Shown here piece by piece: positions 22,254 to 32,463 of a stretch of 64,000 nucleotides of DNA; position 1 is the stretch's first letter, and the number at the start of each line of letters is the position of its first letter. The notes under the pieces are model-generated. The model did no database searches. It saw only the letters and a list, made by a program, of their open reading frames with translations, and was not told the DNA's origin. The position numbers were made by a program, and so were the translations under genes. The stretch is from Rallus limicola (Eukaryota; Chordata; Aves; Gruiformes; Rallidae), in the NCBI GenBank assembly GCA_022605955.1, contig JAKCOZ010000006.1, positions 744,001 through 808,000 of the forward strand, read 5' to 3'.

Positions 22254-22642
22254 TAGAGTCATAGAATAACAGACTGGTCTGGGTTCAAAGGGACCCCAAG
22301 GATCAAAGAGTTCCAACCCCCGTGCCAAAGGCTGGGCCACCAACATCCAGGCCTGGAGCTACACAAGGTTGCCCAGGGCCCCATCCAACCTGGCCTTCAA
22401 CACCTCCAGGGATGGGGCATCCACCCTCTCTCTGGGCAGCCTGTTCCAGCCCCTCACCACTCTCTCTGCAAAGAACTTCCCCCCAGTCTCTCCTCTAACC
22501 CTTCCCTCCTCCAGCTTCACTCCACCCGCCTTGTCCTGCCAGTCTCTGCCCTTTAACAAGCTGATTCCCCTCCTGTTTCTCTGCTCCCTTCAGGGACTGG
22601 CAGGCTTCAATGAGGTCCCCCCACAGTCTTCTTTTCTCTAGG
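22254..22642 (-). mobile_element. CR1 LINE G2 5' module of a G2/G1 composite
   Basis: G2 from a duplicated tail (ATAGAGTCATAGAATAAC) to the LEKRRLW region (CCACAGTCTTCTTTTCTC). Remnants of FAERVVRGWNRLPRERVD are readable on the minus strand. It is 5' truncated at about 22642, and beyond that is unrelated DNA. Confidence 0.93.
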
Positions 22643-22933
22643 CAAATCACTGCTGATATTTTAGTAACAGTTGTCCTTTTACCAATCTTTGGGCCTTAAA
22701 GCAACCCCTCTGATTTTCTAGTGGATTAGACTTTTTTTAATCAGTAACTGGTGAGTAAGTAAATACACAGATCAGATTTGCTGCTTTTCCTAATCTTGCT
22801 CTGCCCTTCTAGCCCTGCTACAGGATCCTTCAAGCCAGAAATTGATTCTAACAGTAGAGTGGAAGAAATGATGTGAAAGGAAGGTGATGAAAACCGACAC
22901 TAGTCACTCGCCTTTCTTGCAAGCTAAGACAGC

Positions 22934-23239
22934 AGGATCACAGAATTACAAGGTTGGAAAAGACCTTTAAGATCATCAAGTCCAACCATTCCTGTCCTAT
23001 GCTAAACCATATCCCTAAGTACCTTATCTACCCCTCTGTTAAACACCCCCAGGGGTGAGGACTCAGCCCCCTCCCTGGGCAGCCTGTGCCACAGACCCTC
23101 AACTCTGCCAGGGAAGAACTTTGCCCTCCCAGCTGAGCTGACCCTGCCCTGGCACAGCTTGAGCCCATTGCCCCTTGTCCCATCTCCTGTCCCCTGGCTG
23201 AAGAGACCAGTGCCCACCTTTCTGCACCCTCCTGGCAGG
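22934..23239 (-). mobile_element. CR1 LINE 3' fragment, G3
   Basis: GGATCACAGAATTACAAGG at the 3' end, GGAAAAGACCTTTAAGATC, then ORF2 end remnants (FFPGRVEGLWHRLPREGAE on the minus strand). It is truncated at CCCTCCTGGCAGG. Confidence 0.94.
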
Positions 23240-24303
23240 TATTTGTAGGCTACCTGATGTTCCTGGAGGAAAGATGATGCCCAACTGTGCCAGTTTTAAT
23301 TGCTTCCACGCTTTCCGTGTGTCTATATGCCAAACCTTTATCCTGTATGTAGAATAAAGGTTGCTCTGTGTGATGTTTAATACTGTGGATTTACAGAACC
23401 CTTTATCTTTAGAAAGTCATTGGGTGTCTTGAGATGTTGAGTTGTTGTGTGCTTTGACGTTGAGTTTTCACAGGTGCCCGTGACACTGCTAGGGAAGCGT
23501 GTGTGCTTTTCACTCTCATCCTTCAAATACTCTTCTCTCCAGACTGGCCAAAGTCTTTGCTGGTGATCCCCAACCTGCTTCCGCCATCTGGAAAGGACGA
23601 GTGTCAGGGATGGGTCTTTGCTTGCCCAGCTCTTGGTAGGAGAAAGCTCATGAGATGCAAGCAATCCTGGTAGCCTTTCTCTCCTGGGTACCCCCAACAT
23701 GCTGTAATATTTGGGGAGACCAAGGGTGAATTTCTGTTTGTTGTGTCCTTTTCTGTCAGTGCAAATTCTCTTGGCTACCTCTTGTATTTTCTTCCTTGAG
23801 AGTAAAGCTTTTTTTCTGAGGAGCTTTCATTCCTCCTCTGCTGCCTGTTCCTATTGCAGGGCTCCCTTAAATATGCTGCTACACCTCTCTGAGGGGACCA
23901 TATGGTGAACCAGATCAGTGAACAGCAAAAAAAAGGTTATTTTTAACCCCAGTCAGCTCAATAATCTGGTTCACTGTACAGCTCCATAGTAGTTGTGTTG
24001 GTACAAAGAAAACTGGCAAGTTTTGAGGGGAGGAAAGACGGGAAGGGGCTTCCAGCCAGTAATGTCTCTGTGGTTTCCTGCCATGGTTTCTACCTTCCAA
24101 AATGATTTCTTTCCATGCCTTTATTTCCTGCTAGGTATTTTCACAGATGTTTTGGCTTCCAGTTCCTCCAGGTGGACCCATCTGATATATTTTTTGTTAA
24201 TACCTCTGGTTTTTCAGGTTTTTGTTTGTTTGGTTAGGTTTGTTTTTTTAACGAGCCCTGAGAAGAACTGAACTCTGCTCTGTTCTGGATAATCTCTGTA
24301 TAT
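23240..24303. other. Non-CR1 interval
   Basis: About 1.06 kb without CR1. I see no gene that I can support. Several plus-strand TTTT-rich tracts followed by AG occur (for example near 24150), but none bounds a convincing exon. Confidence 0.4.
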
Positions 24304-24754
24304 TCATAGAATCCCAGAATCCCAGAACCTCCTGATCTGGAAGGGATCCATAAGGACCAATGGATCCAAGCCCTGGCTCCACACAGGCCCAGCCCAGTCA
24401 GAGCAGGGCACTGAGCGCATCGGCCAGACGCTTCTTGCCCTCAGCCCAGCTCGGGGCTGGGACCCCTTCCCTGGGGAGCCTGTGCCAGCGCCCAACCCCC
24501 CTCCCAGGACAGAACCTCTTCCTGACACCCAGCCTAAACCTCCCCTGGCAGCTTCACGCCGTTCCCTGGGCTTCCAGCCCTGGGCCCCAAAGAGAGGAGA
24601 GAGATCGGTGCTGCCCCTTCACTCCCCTGGGCAGGAAGCCACAGACCCCATCAGGTCTCCCCTCAGCCTCCTCTTCTCCAGGCTGGACAACCCCAGGGCC
24701 TTCAGCCTCTCCTTGTAAGACTTCCCCTCCAGACCCTTCCCCATCCTTGTTGCC
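24304..24754 (-). mobile_element. CR1 LINE 3' fragment, G5
   Basis: TTCATAGAATCCCAGAATC, GCATCGGCCAGACGCTTC, GGACAGAACCTCTTCCTGAC, and the block encoding the [10 protein letters not shown] region. It is truncated at about 24754 after CATCCTTGTTGCC. Confidence 0.94.
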
Positions 24755-25477
24755 ATAATTCATTAACATTTTACACTGTACTTCCTTAATTTAGACACTA
24801 AATGTATTTGGCTCTATGACAAATGTTTCTGGTATCCTCCTTATGGTATCTCCTTGCTCCCATCTCAATCCCACACCCTTTATTACTGCCTTTCAATTTG
24901 AGTCTTTTAATTACACTCACTGTGTGAACAAAAGTGTGTGAATTAACTTTCAGAATGAAGCACCATCAAGTGCTTTTCCTCATGTCCAAATAGATTGCAT
25001 GCCATGTTCTAATTAACCCCTCTTCTCTAATGACACGAAGACTTGGTGTTAGAATGTTCTTCTCAGGTTTTTTTTTTTTTTATATTGAGGTAAAAGTCTA
25101 ACAAGGTTACTATTGTAAGGTTTGCTTCTCTTTTTAAGACGATGGCTGGTGTATTTTTTTTAATGCTGAATCTTTCCGTTGTTTCATTTTGAAGGTTGAG
25201 TAGTGCAGTAAATTGCTTCCTTCAATTAACATTAATCTTAGAGAATTAAATTGTTTTCTTTTGCTTACAAAGTCATTTGTGAATTTGAAACCTCTCAGTG
25301 TCTCAGGAATATATAAACTGCACGAGAGAGAATAACTAATCCAGAATTGATACTTAAAGAATCGGGTTTGAAAAATTGATGGGGAAGGGAGGTAATTAAC
25401 TTCAACACCTACTTTTGTGATCTCTGAAGAATTTTTCCTCCTGGAATTGAAAAAGTGTTTGATATAGGGACAAGCCT
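24755..25477. other. Non-CR1 interval with poly-T run
   Basis: AT-rich DNA. A T-run lies at about 25067-25082. No gene is recognised. Confidence 0.4.
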
Positions 25478-25714
25478 GATGGTGAGGCTGCACCTCGAGT
25501 ACTGTGTCCAGTTCTGGGCTCCTCACCATCAGAAGGACATGGAGGTCCTGGAGCGAGTGCAGAGAAGGGCAACCAGGCTGGGGAAGGGGCTGGAGGGCAA
25601 ATTCTCTGAGTAGCTACTGAGGGAGCTGGGGTGTTGAGCCTGGAGAGGAGGAGGCTGAGAGGAGACCTTCTCTAAAGCTTAAAGGTCTTTTCCAGCCTTG
25701 TGATTCTGTGATAT
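25478..25714 (+). mobile_element. CR1 LINE G3, internally deleted
   Basis: It runs from GGTGAGGCTGCACCTCGAG through [17 protein letters not shown] to GAGGAGACCTTCTCT, then jumps at about 25672 to CTTAAAGGTCTTTTCC and the tail TGTGATTCTGTGATA. About 280 bp of ORF2 end and UTR are missing. Confidence 0.93.
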
Positions 25715-25978
25715 GAGGCTGTGCCAGCTCAATGACAGCCCTCCCTCCTGCCACAAGGGATGTTTATTCCCTAATCTCAGTCAATTTAATTTTATTTATT
25801 GGAGTCCAAAGGATCCCTTTCCATTTCGCTGGGTTTGGATACTCAGATGGTTAAACACAGAGTATTGCAGAACAGGACTTAAACGAAGGTGAGTGCTGAG
25901 GTGTCTGGCTCTAGTAAAATATCATTAGACCTTGTCCAGTTAGATTTTTAGCTCCTAATGTTTTTCTTTTTCCTTCAA

Positions 25979-26403
25979 AAATCACAGAATCACAGAATCA
26001 CAGAATTATCAAGGTTGGAAAAGACCTAAAAGATCATCCAGTCCAACCATTCACCTATTGCTACCAGCTCCCACTAAACCATGTCCCTCAATACAACATC
26101 CAGTCTCTCCTTGAACACCCCCAGGGTTGGTAACTCCACCACCTCCCTGGGCAGTGCATTCCAGTGCCTGACTACCCTTTCTGAGAAGTAGTGCTTCCTA
26201 ATGTCCAGCCTGAATCTCCCCTGGCGCAGCTTGACACCATTCCCTCTAGTTCTATCACTGTCTACACGGGAGAAGAGGCCGACCCCCAGCTCACCACAAC
26301 CTCCCTTCAGGAAGTTATAGAGAGCTATAAGGTCTCCCCTGAGCCTCCTCTTCTCCAGGCTAAACAATCCCAGCTCCCTAGTCTTTCTGACTGTCCTGAT
26401 GGA
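25979..26403 (-). mobile_element. Old CR1 LINE 3' fragment with extended octamer tail
   Basis: It opens with three AATCACAG octamers (25979-26005), the longest tail array in the window. Then GGTTGGAAAAGACC and a distinct UTR with CTCCTTGAACACCCCCAGG follow. The minus-strand remnant [20 protein letters not shown] is the classical CR1 ORF2 C-terminal motif, and this minus-strand frame is open from about 26367 to 26074. Confidence 0.93.
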
Positions 26404-26627
26404 TAACTATGCAATGTGAGGGTCTCCAGCAGTTCGGAAGGTTTCTGAGATGGAAAATTGGCTTGTGAGGGAAGTTTTGCAGTGCTGTCCAGCTGAATAA
26501 GATGTATTTTCTCAGTGGAGAATGCTGTATTTTCACTCTCCAGCATGCAACAAATGTTTTTTTTTTTTCATTTGATTAGTTGGGGAATGCATTTTAAAAT
26601 TAATTATGCTAACACTATTTTATCAAA

Positions 26628-27152
26628 CAGAATCACTGAATTACAGAATCACAAGGTTGGAAAAGATCTTTAAGATCATCAAGTTCAACCATTCCTGCCC
26701 TAAGCTAAACCTTATCCCTAAGTACCTCATCTCCCCGTCTGTTAAACACCCCCAGAGGTGGGGACTCAGCCCCCTCCCTGGGCAGCCTGTGCCACAGCCC
26801 CACAACTCTGCCAGGGAAGAACTTTGCCCTCCCAGCTGAGCTGACCCTGCCCTGGCACAGCTTGAGCCCATTGCCCCTTGTCCCATCTCCTGTCCCCTGG
26901 CTGAAGAGACCAGCGCCCACCTCTCTGCACCCTCCTGGCAGGGCAGGGGAGGCGCTGAGAAGGTCTCCCCTCAGCCTCCTCTTCTCCAGGCTCAACACCC
27001 CAGCTCCCTCAGCTGCTCCTCAGAGGATTTGCCCTCCAGCCCCTTCCCCAGCCTGGTTGCCCTTCTCTGGACTGGCTCCAGGACCTCTATGTCCTTCTGA
27101 TTCTGAGGAGCCCAGAACTGGACCCAGCACTGGAGGTGCAGCCTCACCAACG
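26628..27152 (-). mobile_element. CR1 LINE 3' fragment, G3
   Basis: The 3' end is AGAATCACTGAATTACAG. A minus-strand frame over 26998-26705 is uninterrupted and carries [20 protein letters not shown] and FFPGRVVGLWHRLPREGAE. The 5' truncation is after CTGGAGGTGCAGCCTCACC. Confidence 0.95.
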
Positions 27153-27400
27153 CTGAATGTCTTCATACTTCTACTCAAAGGCCTTGGTTGGAACTGGTTG
27201 TGTTTCTGCAGATATATCCTAAGTTTTGCCTGTGTATGGCATCACTTGTTAGAGAATGTGTTGGTCCAGGACCTAGCTGAAAAGGGGTAGGAAATGGGGT
27301 TAGATCACAAAGCAAGAGAATATGGTGAGGAATCTGCCACAGCTTGAATTACACTTGCACCTTGCAACTTCTTGCATGATTTGAGGGATTCAAAGAATCA

Positions 27401-27908
27401 GAGGGCCCTGGTTAGGCCCCACTGGAGTGTTGTGTCCAGTTCTGGGCTCCCTGGGATAAAAAAGACAGGGATCTCCTGGAGAAAGTCCAGTGGAAGAACA
27501 GGGAGATGATGAAAGGCCTGGGGCATCTCCCCTCTGAGGAAAGGCTGAGTGAGCTGAGGCTGTTCAGCCTGGAGAAAAGAAGCCTGAGAGGGGATCTGAT
27601 CAATGGGGACCAATAGCTGAAGGGTGGGACACAGGGGAACATGGCCAGCCTCTTCTCAGTGTGTGTGGGGACAGGACAAGAGGCGATGGCCTCAAGTTGG
27701 AGCACAGGGAGTTCCACACCAATCTGGGGAAGAACTTCTTCCTGGACAGGCTGCCCAGGGGGGTGTGGAGTCTCCTTCTCTGGAGATATTCCAGCCCAGT
27801 CTGAACACCGAGCTGTGTGACCTGTCCTAGGGACCTTGCTTTGGCAGGGGGTTGGACCTGATGATCTCTGGAGGTCCCTTCTAACCCCTCCGGTTCTGTG
27901 ATTCTGTG
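27401..27908 (+). mobile_element. CR1 LINE 3' fragment, G1
   Basis: GTTAGGCCCCACTGGAGTG at the 5' side, full G1 UTR, tail GGTTCTGTGATTCTGTG. About 20 bp of the GAGGGTGAGGGAGCC block is deleted near 27746. It meets an inverted G1 fragment at its tail. Confidence 0.94.
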
Positions 27909-27958
27909 TGGGTTGGAAGGTACCTCCAGAGATCATTGAGTCCAACCCCCAAGCGAAG
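27909..27958 (-). mobile_element. CR1 G1 3' fragment, inverted against its neighbour
   Basis: Fifty bases, GGGTTGGAAGGTACC to GAGTCCAACCCCCAAGC, are the minus-strand copy of the same UTR end that the preceding element carries on the plus strand. The two meet 3' end to 3' end. Confidence 0.85.
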
Positions 27959-28580
27959 GAAAAGAGCCATGTGAAACTAGATTGCTTTTGTGCTGAGCGA
28001 TTTTTTTTTTTTAAATTCTGACCATTTCCACCTGGTTTTTGAACGGTGATGGCAGCAGCACTATGTGTGTGTAGACAGTTGGATAACATCTCTGTGTGGC
28101 TCATCATGGCTTCCCTCTGCACTAGCAGCATCCAGTTATTATGAACCTAATCGTTTTGACTTCTGGTCAAGAAAAAAAATAGAAAAAAAGACTAAAAAAA
28201 AAACCCCAAAAGGGTAATTTTACAGAGTGCCTGTGTGGCAGCATAATACAAGAAGGTATTGATGCTGTTGAGCTAAAGAAAGATCCCACCGACAAGGTTA
28301 ATGGGAGGTGGGTACCGTGCTTCTCTCTCTCTCTTCAGCAGCCAGAGTTGAACAGAAAGGTGAACTTTCTGATAATCCCCTGGCATTAAAGGTTGCTGCA
28401 GTACTGTCCTCCTGCTAAATTGAGGTGATGACCGGAAACCCTCATGTATTTGACACACACAGCAGTGTTGGACATTTACAGGGAACTTTTAGTAGTTGCT
28501 AAGCAGAGCTTATTGTCTTCCTTGACTGTACAAGTGGACAGATGTAAAAATGTTCCAAAACTTGGAGTTGATTCATATTT
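27959..28580. other. Non-CR1 interval with A-rich tract
   Basis: An A-rich tract (28170-28205) and a (CT)n run (28321-28336) are present. No gene is recognised. Confidence 0.4.
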
Positions 28581-29155
28581 AATCATAGAATCTTAGACTA
28601 TCCTGAGTTGGACCCCTAAGGCCCATGGAGTCCAAGCCCTGGCTTCACACAGGCCCAGCCCAGTCAGAGCAGGGCACTGAGCGCATCGGCCAGACGCTTC
28701 TTGCCCTCAGCCCAGCTCGGGGCTGGGACCCCTTCCCTGGGGAGCCTGTGCCAGCGCCCGACCCCCCTCCCAGGACAGAACCTCTTCCTGACACCCAGCC
28801 TAAACCTCCCCTGGCAGCTTCACGCCATTCCCTGGGCTTCCAGCCCTGGGCCCCAAAGAGAGGAGAGAGATCGGCGCTGCCCCTTCGCTCCCCTGGGCAG
28901 GAAGCCACAGACCCCATCAGGTCTCCCCTCAGCCTCCTCTTCTCCAGGCTGGACAACCCCAGGGCCTTCAGTGTCTTCTCATAAGCCTTCCCCTCCTGAC
29001 CCTTCCCCATCCTCACTGCCCTCCTTTGGACACTCTCCAATCATTTTGTGTCCCTCTTGTCCTGTGGTGCCCAAACCTGCCCCCAGGACTGGAGTTGAGG
29101 CTGCCCCAGCACAGTGCAGAGCAGGACAATCCCCTCCCCGGACTGGCTCTGTGAC
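28581..29155 (-). mobile_element. CR1 LINE 3' fragment, G5
   Basis: The most extended of the three G5 copies. It has AATCATAGAATCTTAGAC at the 3' end, GCATCGGCCAGACGCTTC, and GCCAGCGCCCGACCCCC. The region read as VQRRAVRMGKGQEGK and [18 protein letters not shown] on the minus strand follows, and the copy reaches GACTGGCTCTGTGACATG. Confidence 0.94.
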
Positions 29156-29639
29156 ATGAAATAGTAATGGCAAAGGCATTGAGATTTGCGGTGTAAAAGG
29201 TGAGGAAAGAAGGAGCATAAATCCTGTGGCTGATGCTGAGCCTCGTGTAGCTGGCAAGGCCTGCTTTTCATAAAATTGCTAATAGGCCGCGGAAGGGTTG
29301 GGGGAGGTGGTTTTCTCCCCAGTTTGCTTGGACCCAGATTATTTTCTGCTTCTTTCTTGCCACAAAAGGAGTCATTTGTTTAATTTTACAAAATGTTACT
29401 GAAGCTGTTGGAACTGAAACTGCAACCCACGTCTTCTTGATAAATGACTGTGTGTATTCCTGGAAGGAAGTTAAAATGGGGCTGTGTTATATTTGGTCCC
29501 TCCTGAAGCACTGAGGCTACTTTGAGTACAGATTGTGCTCAAAGAGAGACTAATTTGCCACTGCAGAGCTTGATGTGATGAGATTCATCAAGTCGTCTTT
29601 TCTGCTGGAATTCACTCTCGCCTTCATTTCTCTCCTAGA
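29156..29639. other. Non-CR1 interval
   Basis: No gene or repeat is recognised. Confidence 0.4.
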
Positions 29640-30031
29640 GATCATAGAATCCCAGACTGGGCTGGGTTGGAAGGGACCCAAAAGATCACACAGTTCCAAC
29701 CCCCCTGCCACAGGCAGAGCCACCAACCTCCAGGCCTGGAGCTACACAAGGTTGCCCAGGGCCCCATCCAACCTGGCCTTGAACACTTCCAGGGACAGGG
29801 CATCCACCCCCTCTCTGGGTAATCTGTTCCAGCCCCTCATCACTTTTTTCTGTAAAATCTTTCCCCTAATACCTCATTTAAACCTTCCCTCCTTCGGCTT
29901 CCCTTCATCCCCCTCGTCCTGCCAGTCTCTGCCCTTTAACAAGCTGATTCCCCTCCTGTTTCTCTGCTCCCTTCAGGGACTGGCAGGCTGCAATGAGGTC
30001 CCCCCACAGCCTTCTTTTCTCTAGCCTGAAG
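29640..30031 (-). mobile_element. CR1 LINE 3' fragment, G2
   Basis: GATCATAGAATCCCAGACTG to CCTTCTTTTCTCTAGCC. It carries the full G2 UTR and the ORF2 end. Confidence 0.95.
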
Positions 30032-31537
30032 TAGAGATATTGGCTTATATTTTAGAGTTCTGATGTCTTTGAACTGGGGGGACTGTAAAGGCATGTCAAG
30101 AAGCCTGAAACCTACATTGATTCCCAAGCAATGAATCTCCTTATTATAATATAGAAATACAGAAGCTGCACACCCATTAAACAGGTGGAAATATTACAAA
30201 GCCTTTTCCCTGGGTGTGCAATGGTTTTGGGATTATCTCGACTTTTGAGCATCAGCAGGGTGGCTTTTGACTTCTCTCCAAGGGTACCATCTCAGGTGGT
30301 GCGGTGGTGGTTTCCTGCAGTAGATGGTTCTGGGTATTTCAGGAAAAATGAAGATTTATCCTTTTAATTTTTGATTGGTCCCTCCCCTGCCCTGTTCATT
30401 TCCAGTTTCATGTTGTTTCCTTTGCTGGGATCGAAGGGCCTCTTGGTGTAATGCCACAAGGAAAAGTGGGATGGATCGAAACTCCCAAATAAACTCTTGG
30501 TTCTTTTACTGTATTTGATGTTTTCCATGTCCTGTTTTCTCCCTGACAGTGTTTTTTGAGTGAATGTAAACCAATACTGGATCGGTGGTTAGAAGCAATG
30601 AAAAAATCTTTAATGTAAACCGTTTGGTACTGGGCTGATTAAAATAAACAACTGTTCTAAGGAGCGCTGGTCCTGGTTTGTGAACAGTAGGTTTTCTGTT
30701 CCTCTGCATAATGCATAAAGCATGTGGAGCTGCTTGAGAGCTTTTTTTGTGTGCTGTACTTTATTTTTGAGCGATTTCGTTTTTCAGTTCTCTGAGCTTT
30801 TGTGTCAGCTGGCAAAGGAGGGTGTAGGAGTAACGTGTAAAACGTTATTTGGCCTATTTAGTCCCAAATCCCGACCAATAGCTAGTTAACAAGTATTTAG
30901 ATGAAAGCTTGATCTTTGGGGGGTTTTTGAAAGCTGAGAAGATCCTAGTTCTGCTTTCATCCGCTCCTGTTTCCACTTGTTTCGTGTCTCCCTACGCAGC
31001 TCTTCAGCAGAGCGTAGGCAAAGCGTAGTTGGGGTAGACTTACCCTGTGAGTATCACACCCGAAGTCGTTGAGCTGTAGCCTAGAGCTGCAAAAGGGTTT
31101 CATGTCTTGATTTGGAGATGCAAATGTTGACTTTCTGCTGTCTTTTTTCCTTCTACCTTTGGTGATGGAAAAAATATATCCTTGGTAATTTTAGGGGAAG
31201 GCAAACCGAGGTATTTATTGGTAAGAGAAGGGCAGGAAATAAGCGTATCTATTTGTTTAATGACAGGAGTGGCACACCATTGACATCAGTCCATGTTTTG
31301 TGCAACCGCCGATCTTGTAGCCAGCTCCTGTATCCCTCCCCTTTCTTCCTCTTATCCTTTATCCCAATCACTCTTCCTTTTTTGACTGCATTTCTTACAA
31401 GTACCTGCTCTTCCTTTTGCTCCAGTGAGGCTAAAGACCACTGTTTACTAGAAAGAGGCATGTTTACTGTCTGGAAAAGTTTACCTATTGAGACACTCAC
31501 AGGTCTCTCTCTTTCTCTCTGTTGGTTGCTGTTGCAG
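30032..31537. other. CR1-poor interval upstream of candidate exon
   Basis: About 1.5 kb without recognisable repeats. Around 30770-31080 the CpG content is higher than in the neighbouring DNA (for example GAGCGATTTCG, AACGTGTAAAACG). I can assign no gene. It could be ordinary intron. Confidence 0.4.
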
Positions 31538-31630
31538 AGTTGTGGAATGCTGTGAAGACTCACTGCCCTGCAGCCAAAGGCAGACTGCTCTCCGGATCAT
31601 CTCCATCCAAAGGAAGCTCCTATCCAAGAG
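31538..31630 (+). CDS. Candidate 93-nt internal exon of an unidentified gene
   Basis: A strong splice-acceptor context ends at 31537: a CT-rich tract from 31502, then GTTGCTGTTGCAG. A GT donor (GAG|GTATCA, moderate match) begins at 31631. The enclosed 93 nt are a multiple of three. Two of the three frames are open across it. One reads LWNAVKTHCPAAKGR, then LLSGSSPSKGSSYPR, with phase 1 at both ends. The other reads VVECCEDSLPC, then SQRQTALRIISIQRKLLSKR, with phase 2 at both ends. I recognise neither protein. It lies in the least repeat-rich part of the window, which fits selection against insertion near an exon. It could equally be a non-coding RNA exon or chance. Confidence 0.3.
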
Positions 31631-32236
31631 GTATCAATTCATTTTTTTATGTCTGCCTTTGAATCTTTACTAGCTCTTGAGTGGAGATACTCCTCCAAAC
31701 ATGCTTTTTCCCTACTCCATCCACAGACAGAAAAGCTTTGGATCTCATGGATGTTGCAAGTGTTGATTAAAAAAGTGCTTTTATGGGTTTATATTATTTA
31801 TATTAAATGAACTTGGGTACAGAATCGCTTTTCATGCTTAAAATAAGCAATTTCTGGGTTGAGAAATGTGTGAGCTGAAGCTCCAGTGATACTGTAGGTC
31901 TAGCTTATTCGATTGTGTTGATTTATAAAGTTAATAAATCTGAGGTAATCAGTGGGCTGGAGTGGAACACACATGCTGCTCCTAGAAAGAATTGTGAGAG
32001 TTAGGGTTTTTTTAGTGTTATTTGTCTTAATATCTTCTTAGTAAATAATTTAGTGTTGCTTTGTATTAAAGAAGAAGGTAAAAAGTACTGCTGGTGTTGG
32101 CTAGGTTCATTGGGATGGCAAAAGCCAGATTCCTGGGGTAAATTTCTGTCTTTCACCTGTGGACAGGCAAATTATTGTCTATTTATTGATGTTGCAGCCT
32201 TTCATAAAAGAAAACTGGAAATGTTTTTTAAAAAGA
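31631..32236. other. CR1-poor interval
   Basis: AT-rich DNA without a recognised gene or repeat. Confidence 0.4.
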
Positions 32237-32463
32237 TGAACTTTGCAGTGGGATGTGCAGCGGGGAAGGTGCTGGACTGGGCAGCCCAGAGAGGTGGTTG
32301 GTGCCCCCTCCCTGGGTTAGTTGAAGGCCATGTTGGATGGGGCCCTGGGCAACCTTGTGTAGCTCCAGGCCTGGAGGTTGGTGGCCCTGCCTGTGGCAGG
32401 GGGGTTGGAGCTCTGTGATCCTTGGGGTCCCTTCCAACCCAGACCATTCTAGGATTCTATGAT
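32237..32463 (+). mobile_element. CR1 LINE 3' fragment, G2
   Basis: It starts near GAACTTTGCAGTGGGATG, the FFA.RV region. It has the G2 UTR and the tail CATTCTAGGATTCTATGATG. This is the only CR1 copy between 30.0 and 34.4 kb. Confidence 0.93.
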
